Source: Chryseobacterium salipaludis (GTDB lineage Bacteria; Bacteroidota; Bacteroidia; Flavobacteriales; Weeksellaceae). Taken from it: a stretch of DNA of 64,000 nt. The position numbers were made by a program, and so were the translations under genes. The notes under the pieces are model-generated. The model searched no databases, was not told where the DNA came from, and saw only the letters and a program-made list of their open reading frames with translations. The stretch is taken from contig NZ_JALHKS010000005.1 of assembly GCF_022968825.1 (NCBI RefSeq), forward strand, positions 124,001 through 188,000, read 5' to 3'. Positions 28,372-36,767 of this stretch are shown here, in pieces. Numbering within the stretch: position 1 is the stretch's first letter; the number at the start of each line of letters is the position of its first letter.

Positions 28372-29895
28372 ATGGAGGTAACTTTTATTTTTATCGTCTT
28401 CCTTAGCGTACTTGCCGGCGCGGCTGGTGCGTATTTCTATTGCAAATCGTCCATGGTTTCCCGAACCGCCTTGGATGAAATAAATCAACGGCATATCCAG
28501 TCACAGGCCGATTTACACCATAACGAGCGATTACTCGATGAAGCGCGGGAAAATATAAAATCAGAAAAAGAAACGGCACAGCAGCACCTCCAAGATTTAT
28601 ATAATTTAAAAGAAGAAACCGCAGCGATTGCCGCCGAGCTCAATGCCACGCACCGGCAGCACAAAGAATTAAAAGAAACACACCTACAGCAGACCGACGC
28701 CCACGCACAACTCTCTGCGCAGTACCGTTCGCTTTTTGCACAAAATGCGGAGCTCCAGGCGAATAACGAAAGTTTAAAACAATCACTGCAAAACCAAAAA
28801 GAGGAAATCCTCCGCCTGCAGCAACAGGCCGCACAGGAATTCCAGAACCTGGCGCAGAAAATCCTGGAAGAAAAAGCGGAGAAGTTTACGGCATTGAACC
28901 ATCAGAACCTGAAAAATATCCTGGAGCCGTTTCAGGAAAAGATTACGGAGCTGCGCACACAGGTTGGGGACACCTATGACAAAGAATCGAAGGAAAGGTT
29001 CTCGCTCAGCGAACGCGTGAAAGAACTCGCCCTGCTGAACCAGCAGATTTCGGAAGATGCCAAAAAACTCACCCGCGCACTGAAAGGCGAAAGCAAAACC
29101 CAGGGAAACTGGGGCGAAATGATCCTGGAGAGTATTCTGGAAAAATCAGGCCTGGTGAAAAACCGGGAATATTTTCTGGAGCATGAACTGCGAGATGAAG
29201 ACAACAAAGCGCTTTACTCAGAATTTTCGGGCAAAAAAATGCGTCCGGATGCCGTGGTAAAATATCCTGATGAGCGCAATGTAATTATTGACTCCAAAGT
29301 TTCTTTAACTGCCTTTACCGAACTCGTGGACGAAACCGATTCAGAAGTGTATCAGATCAAGTTGCATCAGCACCTGGCTTCGGTGAAAAATCATATCCGC
29401 CAGCTGAGTGACAAAGCATATGATGACTATGATAAATCGCTGGATTTCGTCATGATGTTTATTCCCAGCGAACCGGCCTACATCGCCGCCATGCAGGCAG
29501 ACCCGAACCTATGGTCATTTGCTTATGAAAAAAGAATATTGCTGCTAAATCCCGGCAACCTGATTACCTCTTTGAAATTGGTGGCTGACCTTTGGAAGCG
29601 CGAATACCAAAACCGCAACGCCATGGAAATCGCAGAGCGCGGCGCCAAGCTATATGACAAATTCGTTGGTTTTGTAGATAACCTCGAGAAAGTAGGCAAA
29701 CACATGGACCAGGCAAAGAATGTGTACAATGACGCCTTCAAACAACTTTCTACCGGTAATGATAATCTCATTGTGCAAACCACCAAGCTGAAAAGCCTTG
29801 GCATTAAAAACAAAAAGGAGCTGCCGCCCACCCTCGAAGAAAACGCGGCCGCCCACGCAATTGATGATAAACTGAATGATCATGATGCTTATTGA
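28372..29895 (+). CDS. rmuC: RmuC family DNA recombination protein
   Basis: RmuC limits inversions at short repeats in E. coli and has a nuclease-like fold. The 507-residue protein has one N-terminal membrane helix (FIFIVFLSVLAGAAGAYF), a long Gln/Glu-rich coiled coil to about residue 200, and the RmuC domain with KGESKTQGNWGEMILESILE, DAVVKYPDERNVIIDSKVSL and DFVMMFIPSEPAYIAAMQAD. It overlaps the following methyltransferase gene, suggesting an operon. Confidence 0.95.
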   Translation: MEVTFIFIVFLSVLAGAAGAYFYCKSSMVSRTALDEINQRHIQSQADLHHNERLLDEARENIKSEKETAQQHLQDLYNLKEETAAIAAELNATHRQHKELKETHLQQTDAHAQLSAQYRSLFAQNAELQANNESLKQSLQNQKEEILRLQQQAAQEFQNLAQKILEEKAEKFTALNHQNLKNILEPFQEKITELRTQVGDTYDKESKERFSLSERVKELALLNQQISEDAKKLTRALKGESKTQGNWGEMILESILEKSGLVKNREYFLEHELRDEDNKALYSEFSGKKMRPDAVVKYPDERNVIIDSKVSLTAFTELVDETDSEVYQIKLHQHLASVKNHIRQLSDKAYDDYDKSLDFVMMFIPSEPAYIAAMQADPNLWSFAYEKRILLLNPGNLITSLKLVADLWKREYQNRNAMEIAERGAKLYDKFVGFVDNLEKVGKHMDQAKNVYNDAFKQLSTGNDNLIVQTTKLKSLGIKNKKELPPTLEENAAAHAIDDKLNDHDAY

Positions 29896-30649
29896 AAGCC
29901 CCAAAAATGAAAAGATAAAATACCTGACCCGCCTGCTGACTGATAACCGCTTCCGGCGCAGGGAGCAGGTTTTTACCGTGGAAGGTCGTCAGGAAAATGA
30001 GCGCGCTCTGCAGTTTCATTTTAAGGCAAAAGAATTTTTCATCTGTCCCGATATTTTTGACGGTGAGATGCCTGCGGGGCAAATTACGTTTGTTTCTAAA
30101 AACCTATATGAAAAACTTGCGTACCGGGGAACTTCTGAAGGCTGCCTCGGCATTTACGAAACTGTGAAACCAGTATTGTCAGATTTTGCACCGGCAGCGC
30201 ATTCGGCTGTTGTCGTGCTGGAAGGTGTTGAGAAGCCGGGGAACTTGGGCGCTATTCTCCGCAGTTGCGAAGCTTTCGGTATTGATGCTTTAATCATCAC
30301 CGATCCAAAGACCGATTTTTATAATCCCAATGTCATCCGCTCCAGCGTGGGATGTTTGTTTGGAATGAATATTTTCCAGAGCAGCAATGAGGACACGTTT
30401 TCATTTTTATCAAATAACGGCTACCAGATTTTAACGACGAACATGCACCACGATGCGCAGCCACTGCCTGCACACACGCTCACGGGCAAAACAGCGATTG
30501 TGTTCGGAACGGAACATTCAGGACTTACTGATTTCTGGACCGGTAAAGGAAACAATACTTTAATTCCGATGGCAGGAAGCATTGATTCCTTGAACCTGAG
30601 TAATGCAGTAGCCATTGCGGCGTATGAAATATTGCGCCAGCGGATATAA
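29885..30649 (+). CDS. TrmH/SpoU family RNA 2'-O-methyltransferase
   Basis: The protein has the three SPOUT motifs: GVEKPGNLGAILRSCEAFGI (motif 1), IVFGTEHSGL (motif 2) and IPMAGSIDSLNLSNAVAIAA (motif 3), which form the knotted SAM site. The N-terminal part (NEKIKYLTRLLTDNRFRRRE) is a substrate-binding domain of the RlmB/TsnR type. The RNA target cannot be told from sequence. Start choice among several close ATGs (29876-29885) is uncertain; 29885 gives MLIESPKNEKI. Confidence 0.9.
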   Translation: MLIESPKNEKIKYLTRLLTDNRFRRREQVFTVEGRQENERALQFHFKAKEFFICPDIFDGEMPAGQITFVSKNLYEKLAYRGTSEGCLGIYETVKPVLSDFAPAAHSAVVVLEGVEKPGNLGAILRSCEAFGIDALIITDPKTDFYNPNVIRSSVGCLFGMNIFQSSNEDTFSFLSNNGYQILTTNMHHDAQPLPAHTLTGKTAIVFGTEHSGLTDFWTGKGNNTLIPMAGSIDSLNLSNAVAIAAYEILRQRI

Positions 30650-30680
30650 AAAACCGCCTTCCTGAGGAAAGCGGTTTAAG
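30648..30680 (-). terminator. Terminator of the Ala-rich lipoprotein gene
   Basis: AAACCGC pairs with GCGGTTT across a short, partly paired loop (30652-30676), with a U run on the minus strand. It may also act weakly for the methyltransferase gene. Confidence 0.75.
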
Positions 30681-30700
30681 AGTTTGTCAAAAACGTCTAA

Positions 30701-31012
30701 TTATTTAGTAGCGTCTTTTACAGCATCGTTAGCAGCGTCAGCAGCGTTAGTTGCAGCATCACCAGCAGCTTTAGCCTGATCTTTAGCAGCATCAGCACCA
30801 GCTTCAGTAGTAGCAGCAGCAGCATCTTTAGTAGCGTCTACAGCAACATCAGTAGCAGAATCAACTACCATAGCAGCAGAATCAACAACCTCAGCAGCGT
30901 TGTTCATTGCATCGATAGAATCAGTACCGTTTGCAGTTTCTACAGTTTCAGATTTGTTACAAGCTACAAGAGCTACAGCAGCGAAAGCAGCTACAAAGAA
31001 TGACTTTTTCAT
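30701..31012 (-). CDS. Alanine-rich low-complexity lipoprotein
   Basis: The 103-residue protein has a signal peptide with lipobox AVALVAC, then an acidic stretch and a long run of Asp-Ala-Ala-Thr-Lys type repeats (residues about 40-103) predicted as amphipathic helix, similar in style to LEA-like or Bacteroidetes stress lipoproteins. It is likely anchored in a membrane and facing the periplasm. Function unknown. A TACCTTTG -7 box lies upstream on the minus strand (31071-31078). Confidence 0.8.
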   Translation of the reverse strand: MKKSFFVAAFAAVALVACNKSETVETANGTDSIDAMNNAAEVVDSAAMVVDSATDVAVDATKDAAAATTEAGADAAKDQAKAAGDAATNAADAANDAVKDATK

Positions 31013-31070
31013 AATAAAGTAAATTAAAGTTTGTTTGTTCTATTTAATTCGTTCATCACTTTGAACAGGA

Positions 31071-31078
31071 CAAAGGTA
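31071..31078 (-). promoter_or_regulatory. -7 box for the Ala-rich lipoprotein gene
   Basis: The minus strand reads TACCTTTG, an exact Bacteroidetes -7 box, 58 bases before the start codon. No TTG lies at the standard distance. Confidence 0.45.
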
Positions 31079-31182
31079 GACCCGCAAAAAAATTTGTTGC
31101 TGAAAATTAATTGTAATATATTTGTAAAACTGTTTTACAATTTTTTATATCTGATAATCAATCATTTATACATTTCCACCTT

Positions 31183-32325
31183 TTGAGCGATTTAGATTTA
31201 TTACACTTCGAACAGCTGAAAAATGAGGTACAGCATACCTACCTCGAGCAGCACACCCCGTCTGATGACGATATTTCCCGGTGGAAAGGAATTGATATTA
31301 TTTATTTCCAGGAAGATTTACGCAAAATCGCGAAAGGCAATATCAGCGAAAAAACGTTTTACACCTATTTTAAAACCAGTCCTGTAACCAAGCTGCCGCG
31401 GATTGATACGCTGAACCTGCTGTCTGTTTATGCGGGTTACAAGTCCTGGTATGAATTTAAAAAACAACACCTATTTGCTGATGAGATTTTAAAAGAAGAC
31501 GAGACTGCTCCTGCTGAAATTGCTGTTCCGCAGACTGAACTGCAAATTAGCGAGGAAACTACGCCGGTAAAACCGGCCATACCACCGGTTGAAAAGCAGC
31601 CGGAACCGACACCGGATAAAGAGATTTTACAAACGAGCACTCCTGTAAATCAACCTTCTGCTGAAAATGTGGTGACACCAGTACCTGAAAAAACTTCCGG
31701 CATTCCCGCCTGGCGAAAATATTTGTGGTCCGGGCTTTCAGTTGTGCTCGGCTTTTTGGTTGGGATACTGTTTTTTAAGGATGAACTGTTCACGAAGAAG
31801 TTTTACTACAGTTTCGTGGATGCTGACCGTAATTCTAAAATTAATGCAGAACTTCAGGTACAGATTTTAAAAGAAAACGAATCACCCATTTTGTACACGG
31901 CAAAACCGAATGAACCTTTTGTCTATACCACGAAATCTAAAGATCTGACAATGGTTGTTTCGTCGCCTTATTACCGCACGGACACGATTCAGCGAAATCT
32001 GGAAACCGCACCGGAAGCTGAAACGATAGAACTGAAACCCAATGACTATGCGATTATGCTTTTCTATTATTCCAAGTCAATAAAGGATCTGAAAAAGAAA
32101 CGCGAGACATTGAACCAGCTGATCAGCGATCAGGCCCTTATTTACCAGGTGTACGAAAATGAAACCTATGGTGTGGAAACTATGGATAAACAACGTTACA
32201 TTAACCTGGTAACTTTGCCGTCCACGGCACTCGAAAACCTGGAAGTGATTGACACCCGAAACGATAAAAACAACAGAATCAACCTGATAAAGTTTAAAAT
32301 TACCGCCCATGAAAACGCTCAGTAA
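31183..32325 (+). CDS. Membrane-anchored protein with N-terminal helical domain, TTG start
   Basis: The frame opens with TTG at 31183, giving MSDLDLLHFEQLKNEVQHTY; no ATG gives a better start. Residues 1-95 form a helical cytoplasmic domain (DLRKIAKGNISEKTFYTYFK, LNLLSVYAGYKSWYEFKKQH) that I recognise as recurrent in Flavobacteria and that looks like a winged or helical DNA-binding or signalling domain. A Pro/Glu-rich linker leads to one membrane helix (about 185-203), then an extracytoplasmic domain. The following lipoprotein overlaps by 17 bases. Function unknown. Confidence 0.75.
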   Translation: MSDLDLLHFEQLKNEVQHTYLEQHTPSDDDISRWKGIDIIYFQEDLRKIAKGNISEKTFYTYFKTSPVTKLPRIDTLNLLSVYAGYKSWYEFKKQHLFADEILKEDETAPAEIAVPQTELQISEETTPVKPAIPPVEKQPEPTPDKEILQTSTPVNQPSAENVVTPVPEKTSGIPAWRKYLWSGLSVVLGFLVGILFFKDELFTKKFYYSFVDADRNSKINAELQVQILKENESPILYTAKPNEPFVYTTKSKDLTMVVSSPYYRTDTIQRNLETAPEAETIELKPNDYAIMLFYYSKSIKDLKKKRETLNQLISDQALIYQVYENETYGVETMDKQRYINLVTLPSTALENLEVIDTRNDKNNRINLIKFKITAHENAQ

Positions 32326-32893
32326 AATAGGAAGTTGCCTGCTTCTGGCTTTTCTGCTGCTACTGGCCTGTAATCAGGAACCAAAAACGGTATCTGATTT
32401 ACAGATTGTCCGAAACAACAATAACAAGAAATCCTATCCCGTCACAAAAATTGACAGCGCGCAGGCCATCGAAAATATTACACGGCAAAAGATTCAGGAA
32501 ATCCTGGACCTGGCCGCTTTGTATACCGCTGGCAACCGGGACACTGAAATCGACTCTGTCATTTATGCGCAAATGCAAGGCTATTTTCTGGAACCTGATT
32601 CCTTAAAACTCAATCCGCTGCTTTTGCAACTGGACAGCCTGAAAGCGAAAAGTGCTAAAGTGCAGAACATCGCTGTGCGAAAAGAGATCCGCGGGACAGA
32701 TACGCTCGATCTTGCCGACTTCAATGTGGAATACTTCGATGGATTTAACCGAAGTGTGGGCACCCGCGATAAAAATGTGCAGTATAAATTGCAACGCTCT
32801 CCGGTGAAATTTAAAAAAGAGTTTAAATTTTACTTTGTAAAATTCGATGTTCCGCCCGCGAACGACAGTACTTCTGTGGGAGTAACCAAATAA
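32309..32893 (+). CDS. Lipoprotein of unknown function
   Basis: The 194-residue protein has a signal with lipobox LLLLAC (Cys21), then a hydrophilic domain. It overlaps the preceding membrane protein gene by 17 bases, so the two probably act together at the envelope. Its last 64 bases overlap the 3' end of the convergent formyl-THF cyclo-ligase gene. No family is recognised. Confidence 0.8.
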   Translation: MKTLSKIGSCLLLAFLLLLACNQEPKTVSDLQIVRNNNNKKSYPVTKIDSAQAIENITRQKIQEILDLAALYTAGNRDTEIDSVIYAQMQGYFLEPDSLKLNPLLLQLDSLKAKSAKVQNIAVRKEIRGTDTLDLADFNVEYFDGFNRSVGTRDKNVQYKLQRSPVKFKKEFKFYFVKFDVPPANDSTSVGVTK

Positions 32894-33417
32894 TCCAGCG
32901 GCACATCCCATTCAGAAACATCTTCTACCGGTTCTTCCGGTGAGAAAAAACTGAGTCCAGCTTTTGGTGTATTCTTTTTCAGTGTAGCAAAGAAACGGTC
33001 ATAAAAACCTTTACCATACCCGACCCGGTTGCCATTGGCATCTGCATATAACAGCGGCACCAGAATCATGGTGTAGGAATTCAGTCCACAGTCCGTATTG
33101 CTTTCAGGCTCGGGAATATTCCATTTACTTTTAATAAAAACCGTATCCGGAAAAATTTCGACCGAGCAGATATCAGCACCGGACACTTTGGGCACAAACA
33201 CTCGCACACCCCGCTCAAAAAAATAGTCTAGAAATAAGCGCGTATCCACTTCATTCCGCTCGGCGATGGAAAGAAAGCAGTGTACCGTATCACCCGGCTT
33301 GAAAGAAAAGTGCTGTTGAAACTGCGTAAAGATTTCCGCAGACTTCTCTGCAGTTTCACTCGTGGTCAATTCTTTTTTGCGGGCATTATATAAAGTTCTC
33401 AGTGCAGCTTTCGTCAT
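32830..33417 (-). CDS. 5-formyltetrahydrofolate cyclo-ligase
   Basis: The enzyme converts 5-formyl-THF to 5,10-methenyl-THF with ATP. The 195-residue protein has the family motif GNRVGYGKGFYDRFFATLKK near residues 128-147 and a basic N-terminus (KAALRTLYNARKKELT) typical of the MTHFS/YgfA fold. It overlaps the convergent lipoprotein gene by 64 bases. The last residues beyond about 180 are lineage-specific. Confidence 0.93.
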   Translation of the reverse strand: MTKAALRTLYNARKKELTTSETAEKSAEIFTQFQQHFSFKPGDTVHCFLSIAERNEVDTRLFLDYFFERGVRVFVPKVSGADICSVEIFPDTVFIKSKWNIPEPESNTDCGLNSYTMILVPLLYADANGNRVGYGKGFYDRFFATLKKNTPKAGLSFFSPEEPVEDVSEWDVPLDYLVTPTEVLSFAGGTSNFTK

Positions 33418-33430
33418 ACTTAAATATAAT

Positions 33431-33464
33431 AAAAAATGCGTTCCTCAACGAACGCATGTTTTTT
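33431..33464. terminator. Hairpin terminator between ferredoxin and cyclo-ligase genes
   Basis: ATGCGTT and AACGCAT form a stem around CCTCAACG, with A runs on the left and T runs on the right, so it can end the ferredoxin transcript (minus strand) and could work from either side. Confidence 0.8.
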
Positions 33465-33693
33465 AAGTGAGCTTAACCGAAATAATTTTCACCGGACAGG
33501 CGCGCGATGCTTTGTCGCACGGTTGGTATGCTTCCATGTTTGGCGTTTTCAGCGTATAAAAGCCTTTCTTGTTCTCGGTCTTCAATAAAACTGATTTACC
33601 GTCCTTCTTCGACATCCGGAAATACTCCGGTGCAAATTCCGCACAGTAATTACATCCGATACATTTTTCCCGCTGCAGCGTTACAATAACCAT
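33463..33693 (-). CDS. 4Fe-4S ferredoxin-like protein
   Basis: The protein has REKCIGCNYCAEFAPEYF near the N-terminus, supplying three Cys ligands, and CDKASRACPV near the C-terminus, supplying the fourth in Cys-Pro context, as in single-cluster ferredoxins. I start at the ATG at 33693 (MVIVTLQREKC); an upstream ATG would add seven residues. It follows the U32-family gene by few bases; that neighbour is thought to need an iron-sulfur cluster, so a shared role is possible. Confidence 0.88.
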   Translation of the reverse strand: MVIVTLQREKCIGCNYCAEFAPEYFRMSKKDGKSVLLKTENKKGFYTLKTPNMEAYQPCDKASRACPVKIISVKLT

Positions 33694-33719
33694 TACACTT
33701 TGTTTTTGATACAATACTG

Positions 33720-34970
33720 CTACGACTCTGCTGCCACAATTTTATATAACTTATCGGACGGGCGCACCCGGAATTCTGTTTTGAACGTAATCACGTCGGC
33801 CTTTGAGGCTTTCGTGGCTTCCGGTTTCTGATCCACGCGCATGGCTTCCACCACCATTTCCTGTGAACCGGTCGTCGGGCCCTGGATTAAAATTTTATCT
33901 CCCACGGCCAGATCATACGCTTCAATCATAAATTCCGCTACATTGGACTTTGGATAGAAATGCCGGCCTTTCCCGACATACACCTTTTTCTGGGTAGCAC
34001 TGCTGCCGGAGTTTGCCGACCACTCGCCCAATTCCTGCCCCAGATAATATCCTGCCCAAAATCCGCGGTTATACACCGTCTCCAGACGTTTCATCCAGCC
34101 TTCTACTTTCGCCTTATCATACGTTCCGTCTGCAATAGCATCGATTGCTTCGCGGTAACATTTGGTAACAGTCGCAACATATTCCGGTGCGCGGCCGCGG
34201 CCTTCAATTTTCAAAACCTGTACGCCGGCATCCACAATCTGATCCAGGAAAGGAATCGTACACAGGTCTTTCGGAGACATCATATACTCGTTTTCCAGCT
34301 CAATCTCAAAGCCGGTTTCCTGATCGATAACCGTGTATTTCTTGCGGCAGTTTTGTTTGCACGCACCGCGATTCGCGGAAGAATTATGAGAATGCAAACT
34401 CAGATAACATTTTCCGGATACCGCCATGCACAAAGCACCATGTCCGAAAATTTCAACTTCCACCAGTTTGCCGGAAGGTCCCTTGACCTGTTCTTTTTCA
34501 ATCTGGTCGCAGATCTTTTTAATCTGGGTAATGCTAAGTTCGCGGCTCATCACCATAGTATCCGCAAACAGGGCATAAAACTTCACCGTTTCGATATTGG
34601 TAATATTAATCTGCGTGGAAATATGAACTTCCATGCCGATCTGGCGCGCATACGAAATCACGGCCTGGTCCATCGCGATAACTGCAGTCAGGTTGGCTGC
34701 CTTGGCTTTATCCAGCAGGGTTTTGATTAACGATAAATCGTGATCGTAAATAATCGTATTTAAAGTCAAATACGTGCGCACTCCCTTTTCAGAACATCTG
34801 CGGGAAATTTCCGGCAGATCATCGATGGTAAAATTCATCGAAGCGCGGGCGCGCATGTTCAGCTGCTCCACACCAAAGTACACAGAGTCGGCTCCGTTAT
34901 CCAAAGCTGCCTGCAGGGAAGTGAAATCTCCCGCGGGCGCCATCAGTTCTATTTTTCCTGACCTGGTCAT
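33720..34970 (-). CDS. trhP: U32 family protein, likely tRNA U34 hydroxylation (TrhP type)
   Basis: The 416-residue protein begins with the U32 signature IELMAPAGDFTSLQAALDNG and has four conserved Cys (HGALCMAVSGKCYLSL; NRGACKQNC) that bind an iron-sulfur cluster in the family. E. coli TrhP (YegQ) makes 5-hydroxyuridine at tRNA position 34 from prephenate without oxygen. Residues about 325-416 form the U32 C-terminal beta-rich domain (GPTTGSQE, PSDKLYKI). Its start overlaps the trhO stop by one base. That neighbour supports TrhP over the rRNA-modifying relative RlhA. Confidence 0.82.
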   Translation of the reverse strand: MTRSGKIELMAPAGDFTSLQAALDNGADSVYFGVEQLNMRARASMNFTIDDLPEISRRCSEKGVRTYLTLNTIIYDHDLSLIKTLLDKAKAANLTAVIAMDQAVISYARQIGMEVHISTQINITNIETVKFYALFADTMVMSRELSITQIKKICDQIEKEQVKGPSGKLVEVEIFGHGALCMAVSGKCYLSLHSHNSSANRGACKQNCRKKYTVIDQETGFEIELENEYMMSPKDLCTIPFLDQIVDAGVQVLKIEGRGRAPEYVATVTKCYREAIDAIADGTYDKAKVEGWMKRLETVYNRGFWAGYYLGQELGEWSANSGSSATQKKVYVGKGRHFYPKSNVAEFMIEAYDLAVGDKILIQGPTTGSQEMVVEAMRVDQKPEATKASKADVITFKTEFRVRPSDKLYKIVAAES

Positions 34971-36325
34971 TACTCTGCGATTTTATAAAGTTTGTCAGAC
35001 AATCTGGTACGGAACGGAACCGGAAAGGTAATCTGGTCGCCGGCTTTTGCCGTTTCGCAGGCTGTACCATTGGCAAACAACTCCGTAATTTTTATTTCCT
35101 GCAAGCCGGTAGTCGGACCTGAAATGAGAATGGTGTCACCCAAAGACAACTCGCCTTCTTCCAGCAGAAACTGACTGATTTTCGATTTTGTATAGTAATG
35201 TTCTGCCTTGCCCAAAAACACTTTTTTCACCGGTGTTTGCTGACGAATACTTTTGGTTTCTGCTTTTGCTAAAGGTTTTGCCGGCTGCGCGCCTGAATTT
35301 TTAAACTTCAAGGCTTCTGACTTTCCTTTGCGGAAGATCTTATTGCCGATATCTTTTCCTTTGCGCAACGCGATCTGTTCTTCTATTGGCAAATGAATAA
35401 TTTCCTGACATTCGGCAGAACAGCAGTTCTCCATCGCAGCCTTGCAATCATCGCACTGAATAAAAAGCAGATGGCACCCGTCATTCGCACAGTTCGTATG
35501 GTCATCGCAGGGTTTACCGCACTGGTGGCACTGGGAAACAATATCGTCCGTAATTCTTTCGCCTAACCGGTGGTCAAAGACAAAATTCTTCCCGATAAAT
35601 TTACTTTCAATATTTTGTTCCTTAATCTGGCGCGTGTATTCGATGATACCGCCTTCAAGCTGATATACATTTTTAAAACCCTGATGCTTGAAATAAGCGC
35701 TCGCCTTCTCACACCGGATACCGCCGGTGCAGTACATCAGCAGGTTTTTATCCTCTTTGTGCTCCTGGAGCTGCTCATTGATAATCGGCAGACTTTCGCG
35801 GAAGGTTTCAACATCAGGCGTGATGGCTCCTTCAAAATGACCGACTTCACTTTCATAATGATTCCGGAAATCCACCACAATAGTATTCGGATCTTCCAGC
35901 AAGGTGTTAAACTCGTCAGCTTTCAGGTGAATTCCTTTATTGGTTACATCAAAAGTGTCGTCATTCAGACCGTCAGCCACAATTTTATGTCGGACTTTAA
36001 TGGTCAGTTTCAGGAAAGAATAATCATCCTGCTCCACCGCCACGTTCAGGCGGATTCCCTTCATAAAGTCATACGCTTCCAGGGTTTCCCGGAATGCTTC
36101 CAGCTGGTCCGCCGGGATACTCATTTGGGCATTGATCCCTTCGTGGGCTACATAAATACGGCCAAGTGCATCCAGGGCGTTCCAGGCTACAAAAAGTTCG
36201 TCGCGAAATTGTTTTGGGTTTTCGATTTTAGCGTACGCATAGAAAGACAGGGTAAGGCGCTGCTTACCGGCTTCATTGATTAACTGAGCTCTTTCTTCTG
36301 CGCTTAACGTGTTATACAGTTGCAT
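34970..36325 (-). CDS. trhO: tRNA uridine(34) hydroxylase TrhO with added U32-type C-terminal domain
   Basis: TrhO (YceA) makes 5-hydroxyuridine at tRNA position 34 using O2. Residues 1-350 match TrhO: N-terminal domain with YVAHEGINAQMS, rhodanese domain with DFRNHYESEVGHFEGA, the active Cys of LLMYCTGGIRCEK, and a Cys-rich part (CHQCGKPCDDHTNCANDGCH). Residues about 363-451 are extra and match the C-terminal domain of the adjacent U32 protein (GKAEHYYTKSKISQFLLEEG; ISGPTTGLQEIKI; RLSDKLYKIAE). E. coli TrhO is about 350 residues. Confidence 0.93.
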   Translation of the reverse strand: MQLYNTLSAEERAQLINEAGKQRLTLSFYAYAKIENPKQFRDELFVAWNALDALGRIYVAHEGINAQMSIPADQLEAFRETLEAYDFMKGIRLNVAVEQDDYSFLKLTIKVRHKIVADGLNDDTFDVTNKGIHLKADEFNTLLEDPNTIVVDFRNHYESEVGHFEGAITPDVETFRESLPIINEQLQEHKEDKNLLMYCTGGIRCEKASAYFKHQGFKNVYQLEGGIIEYTRQIKEQNIESKFIGKNFVFDHRLGERITDDIVSQCHQCGKPCDDHTNCANDGCHLLFIQCDDCKAAMENCCSAECQEIIHLPIEEQIALRKGKDIGNKIFRKGKSEALKFKNSGAQPAKPLAKAETKSIRQQTPVKKVFLGKAEHYYTKSKISQFLLEEGELSLGDTILISGPTTGLQEIKITELFANGTACETAKAGDQITFPVPFRTRLSDKLYKIAE

Positions 36326-36439
36326 GCTATCAACAGATTAAGTGAGAATTATAAAGCCGCAAAGGTACGAAAATGCCTTTTAAGGAAAGGCAATTAGAAT
36401 ATGAAAGTACTCAGGAAGTATTCAATAAAAAGTATTTGG

Positions 36440-36545
36440 GCAGACATTTCCGCCGTCCGCTCCCGCTTTTTTTCGCTCCGCTGCGCTGCGCAAAAAAGAG
36501 CTCCGCTCACGTCGGGCTGCAGACTCCTCCGAGCGTAAGTGTAGC
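36440..36545. repeat. GC-rich, partly palindromic intergenic sequence
   Basis: A stretch rich in TCCGC, GCTCCGCT and GCGCTGCGC words with a TTTTTTTCGC/GCGCAAAAAA inverted pair. It resembles GC-rich extragenic repeats seen widely in Flavobacteria. No protein in it is credible. Confidence 0.5.
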
Positions 36546-36547
36546 TC

Positions 36548-36739
36548 CTAAATTTCAGTAGAAGACCTCCGGATGTTCAAATCTTTTTTCACTTTATCCA
36601 GTGAAATTCTTTCACCCGTGTCAGTCAAGCGAAAAATCTTCACCGTAAGCAAGTCCTGAAGATCCTCCAGTTCCTTAAGATTTAAATCATTTAGAATATT
36701 GTTAAAGTCTTGTAAGATCTTTTTTGTCGAAGGTTCCAT
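36548..36739 (-). CDS. Small hypothetical protein
   Basis: The 63-residue frame begins MEPSTKKILQDFNNILNDLN and is predicted almost wholly helical, acidic and basic in alternation, ending RRSSTEI. It has no recognised domain. It lies between the GlmU-like gene and the GC-rich repeat and overlaps the repeat's edge. It could be a real small protein or a remnant. Confidence 0.35.
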   Translation of the reverse strand: MEPSTKKILQDFNNILNDLNLKELEDLQDLLTVKIFRLTDTGERISLDKVKKDLNIRRSSTEI

Positions 36740-36767
36740 ACAGAAATAGGCTGTCCGAATATTTTCT

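Noticed and set aside
33960-34730. 256-codon plus-strand frame
   Set aside because: It is antisense to the U32-family gene and rich in Cys, His and Phe without domains.
35570-36283. 237-codon plus-strand frame
   Set aside because: It is antisense to trhO, which matches its family over this whole stretch.
36373-36561. 62-codon plus-strand frame
   Set aside because: Its translation follows the GC-rich repeat and has no credible protein character.
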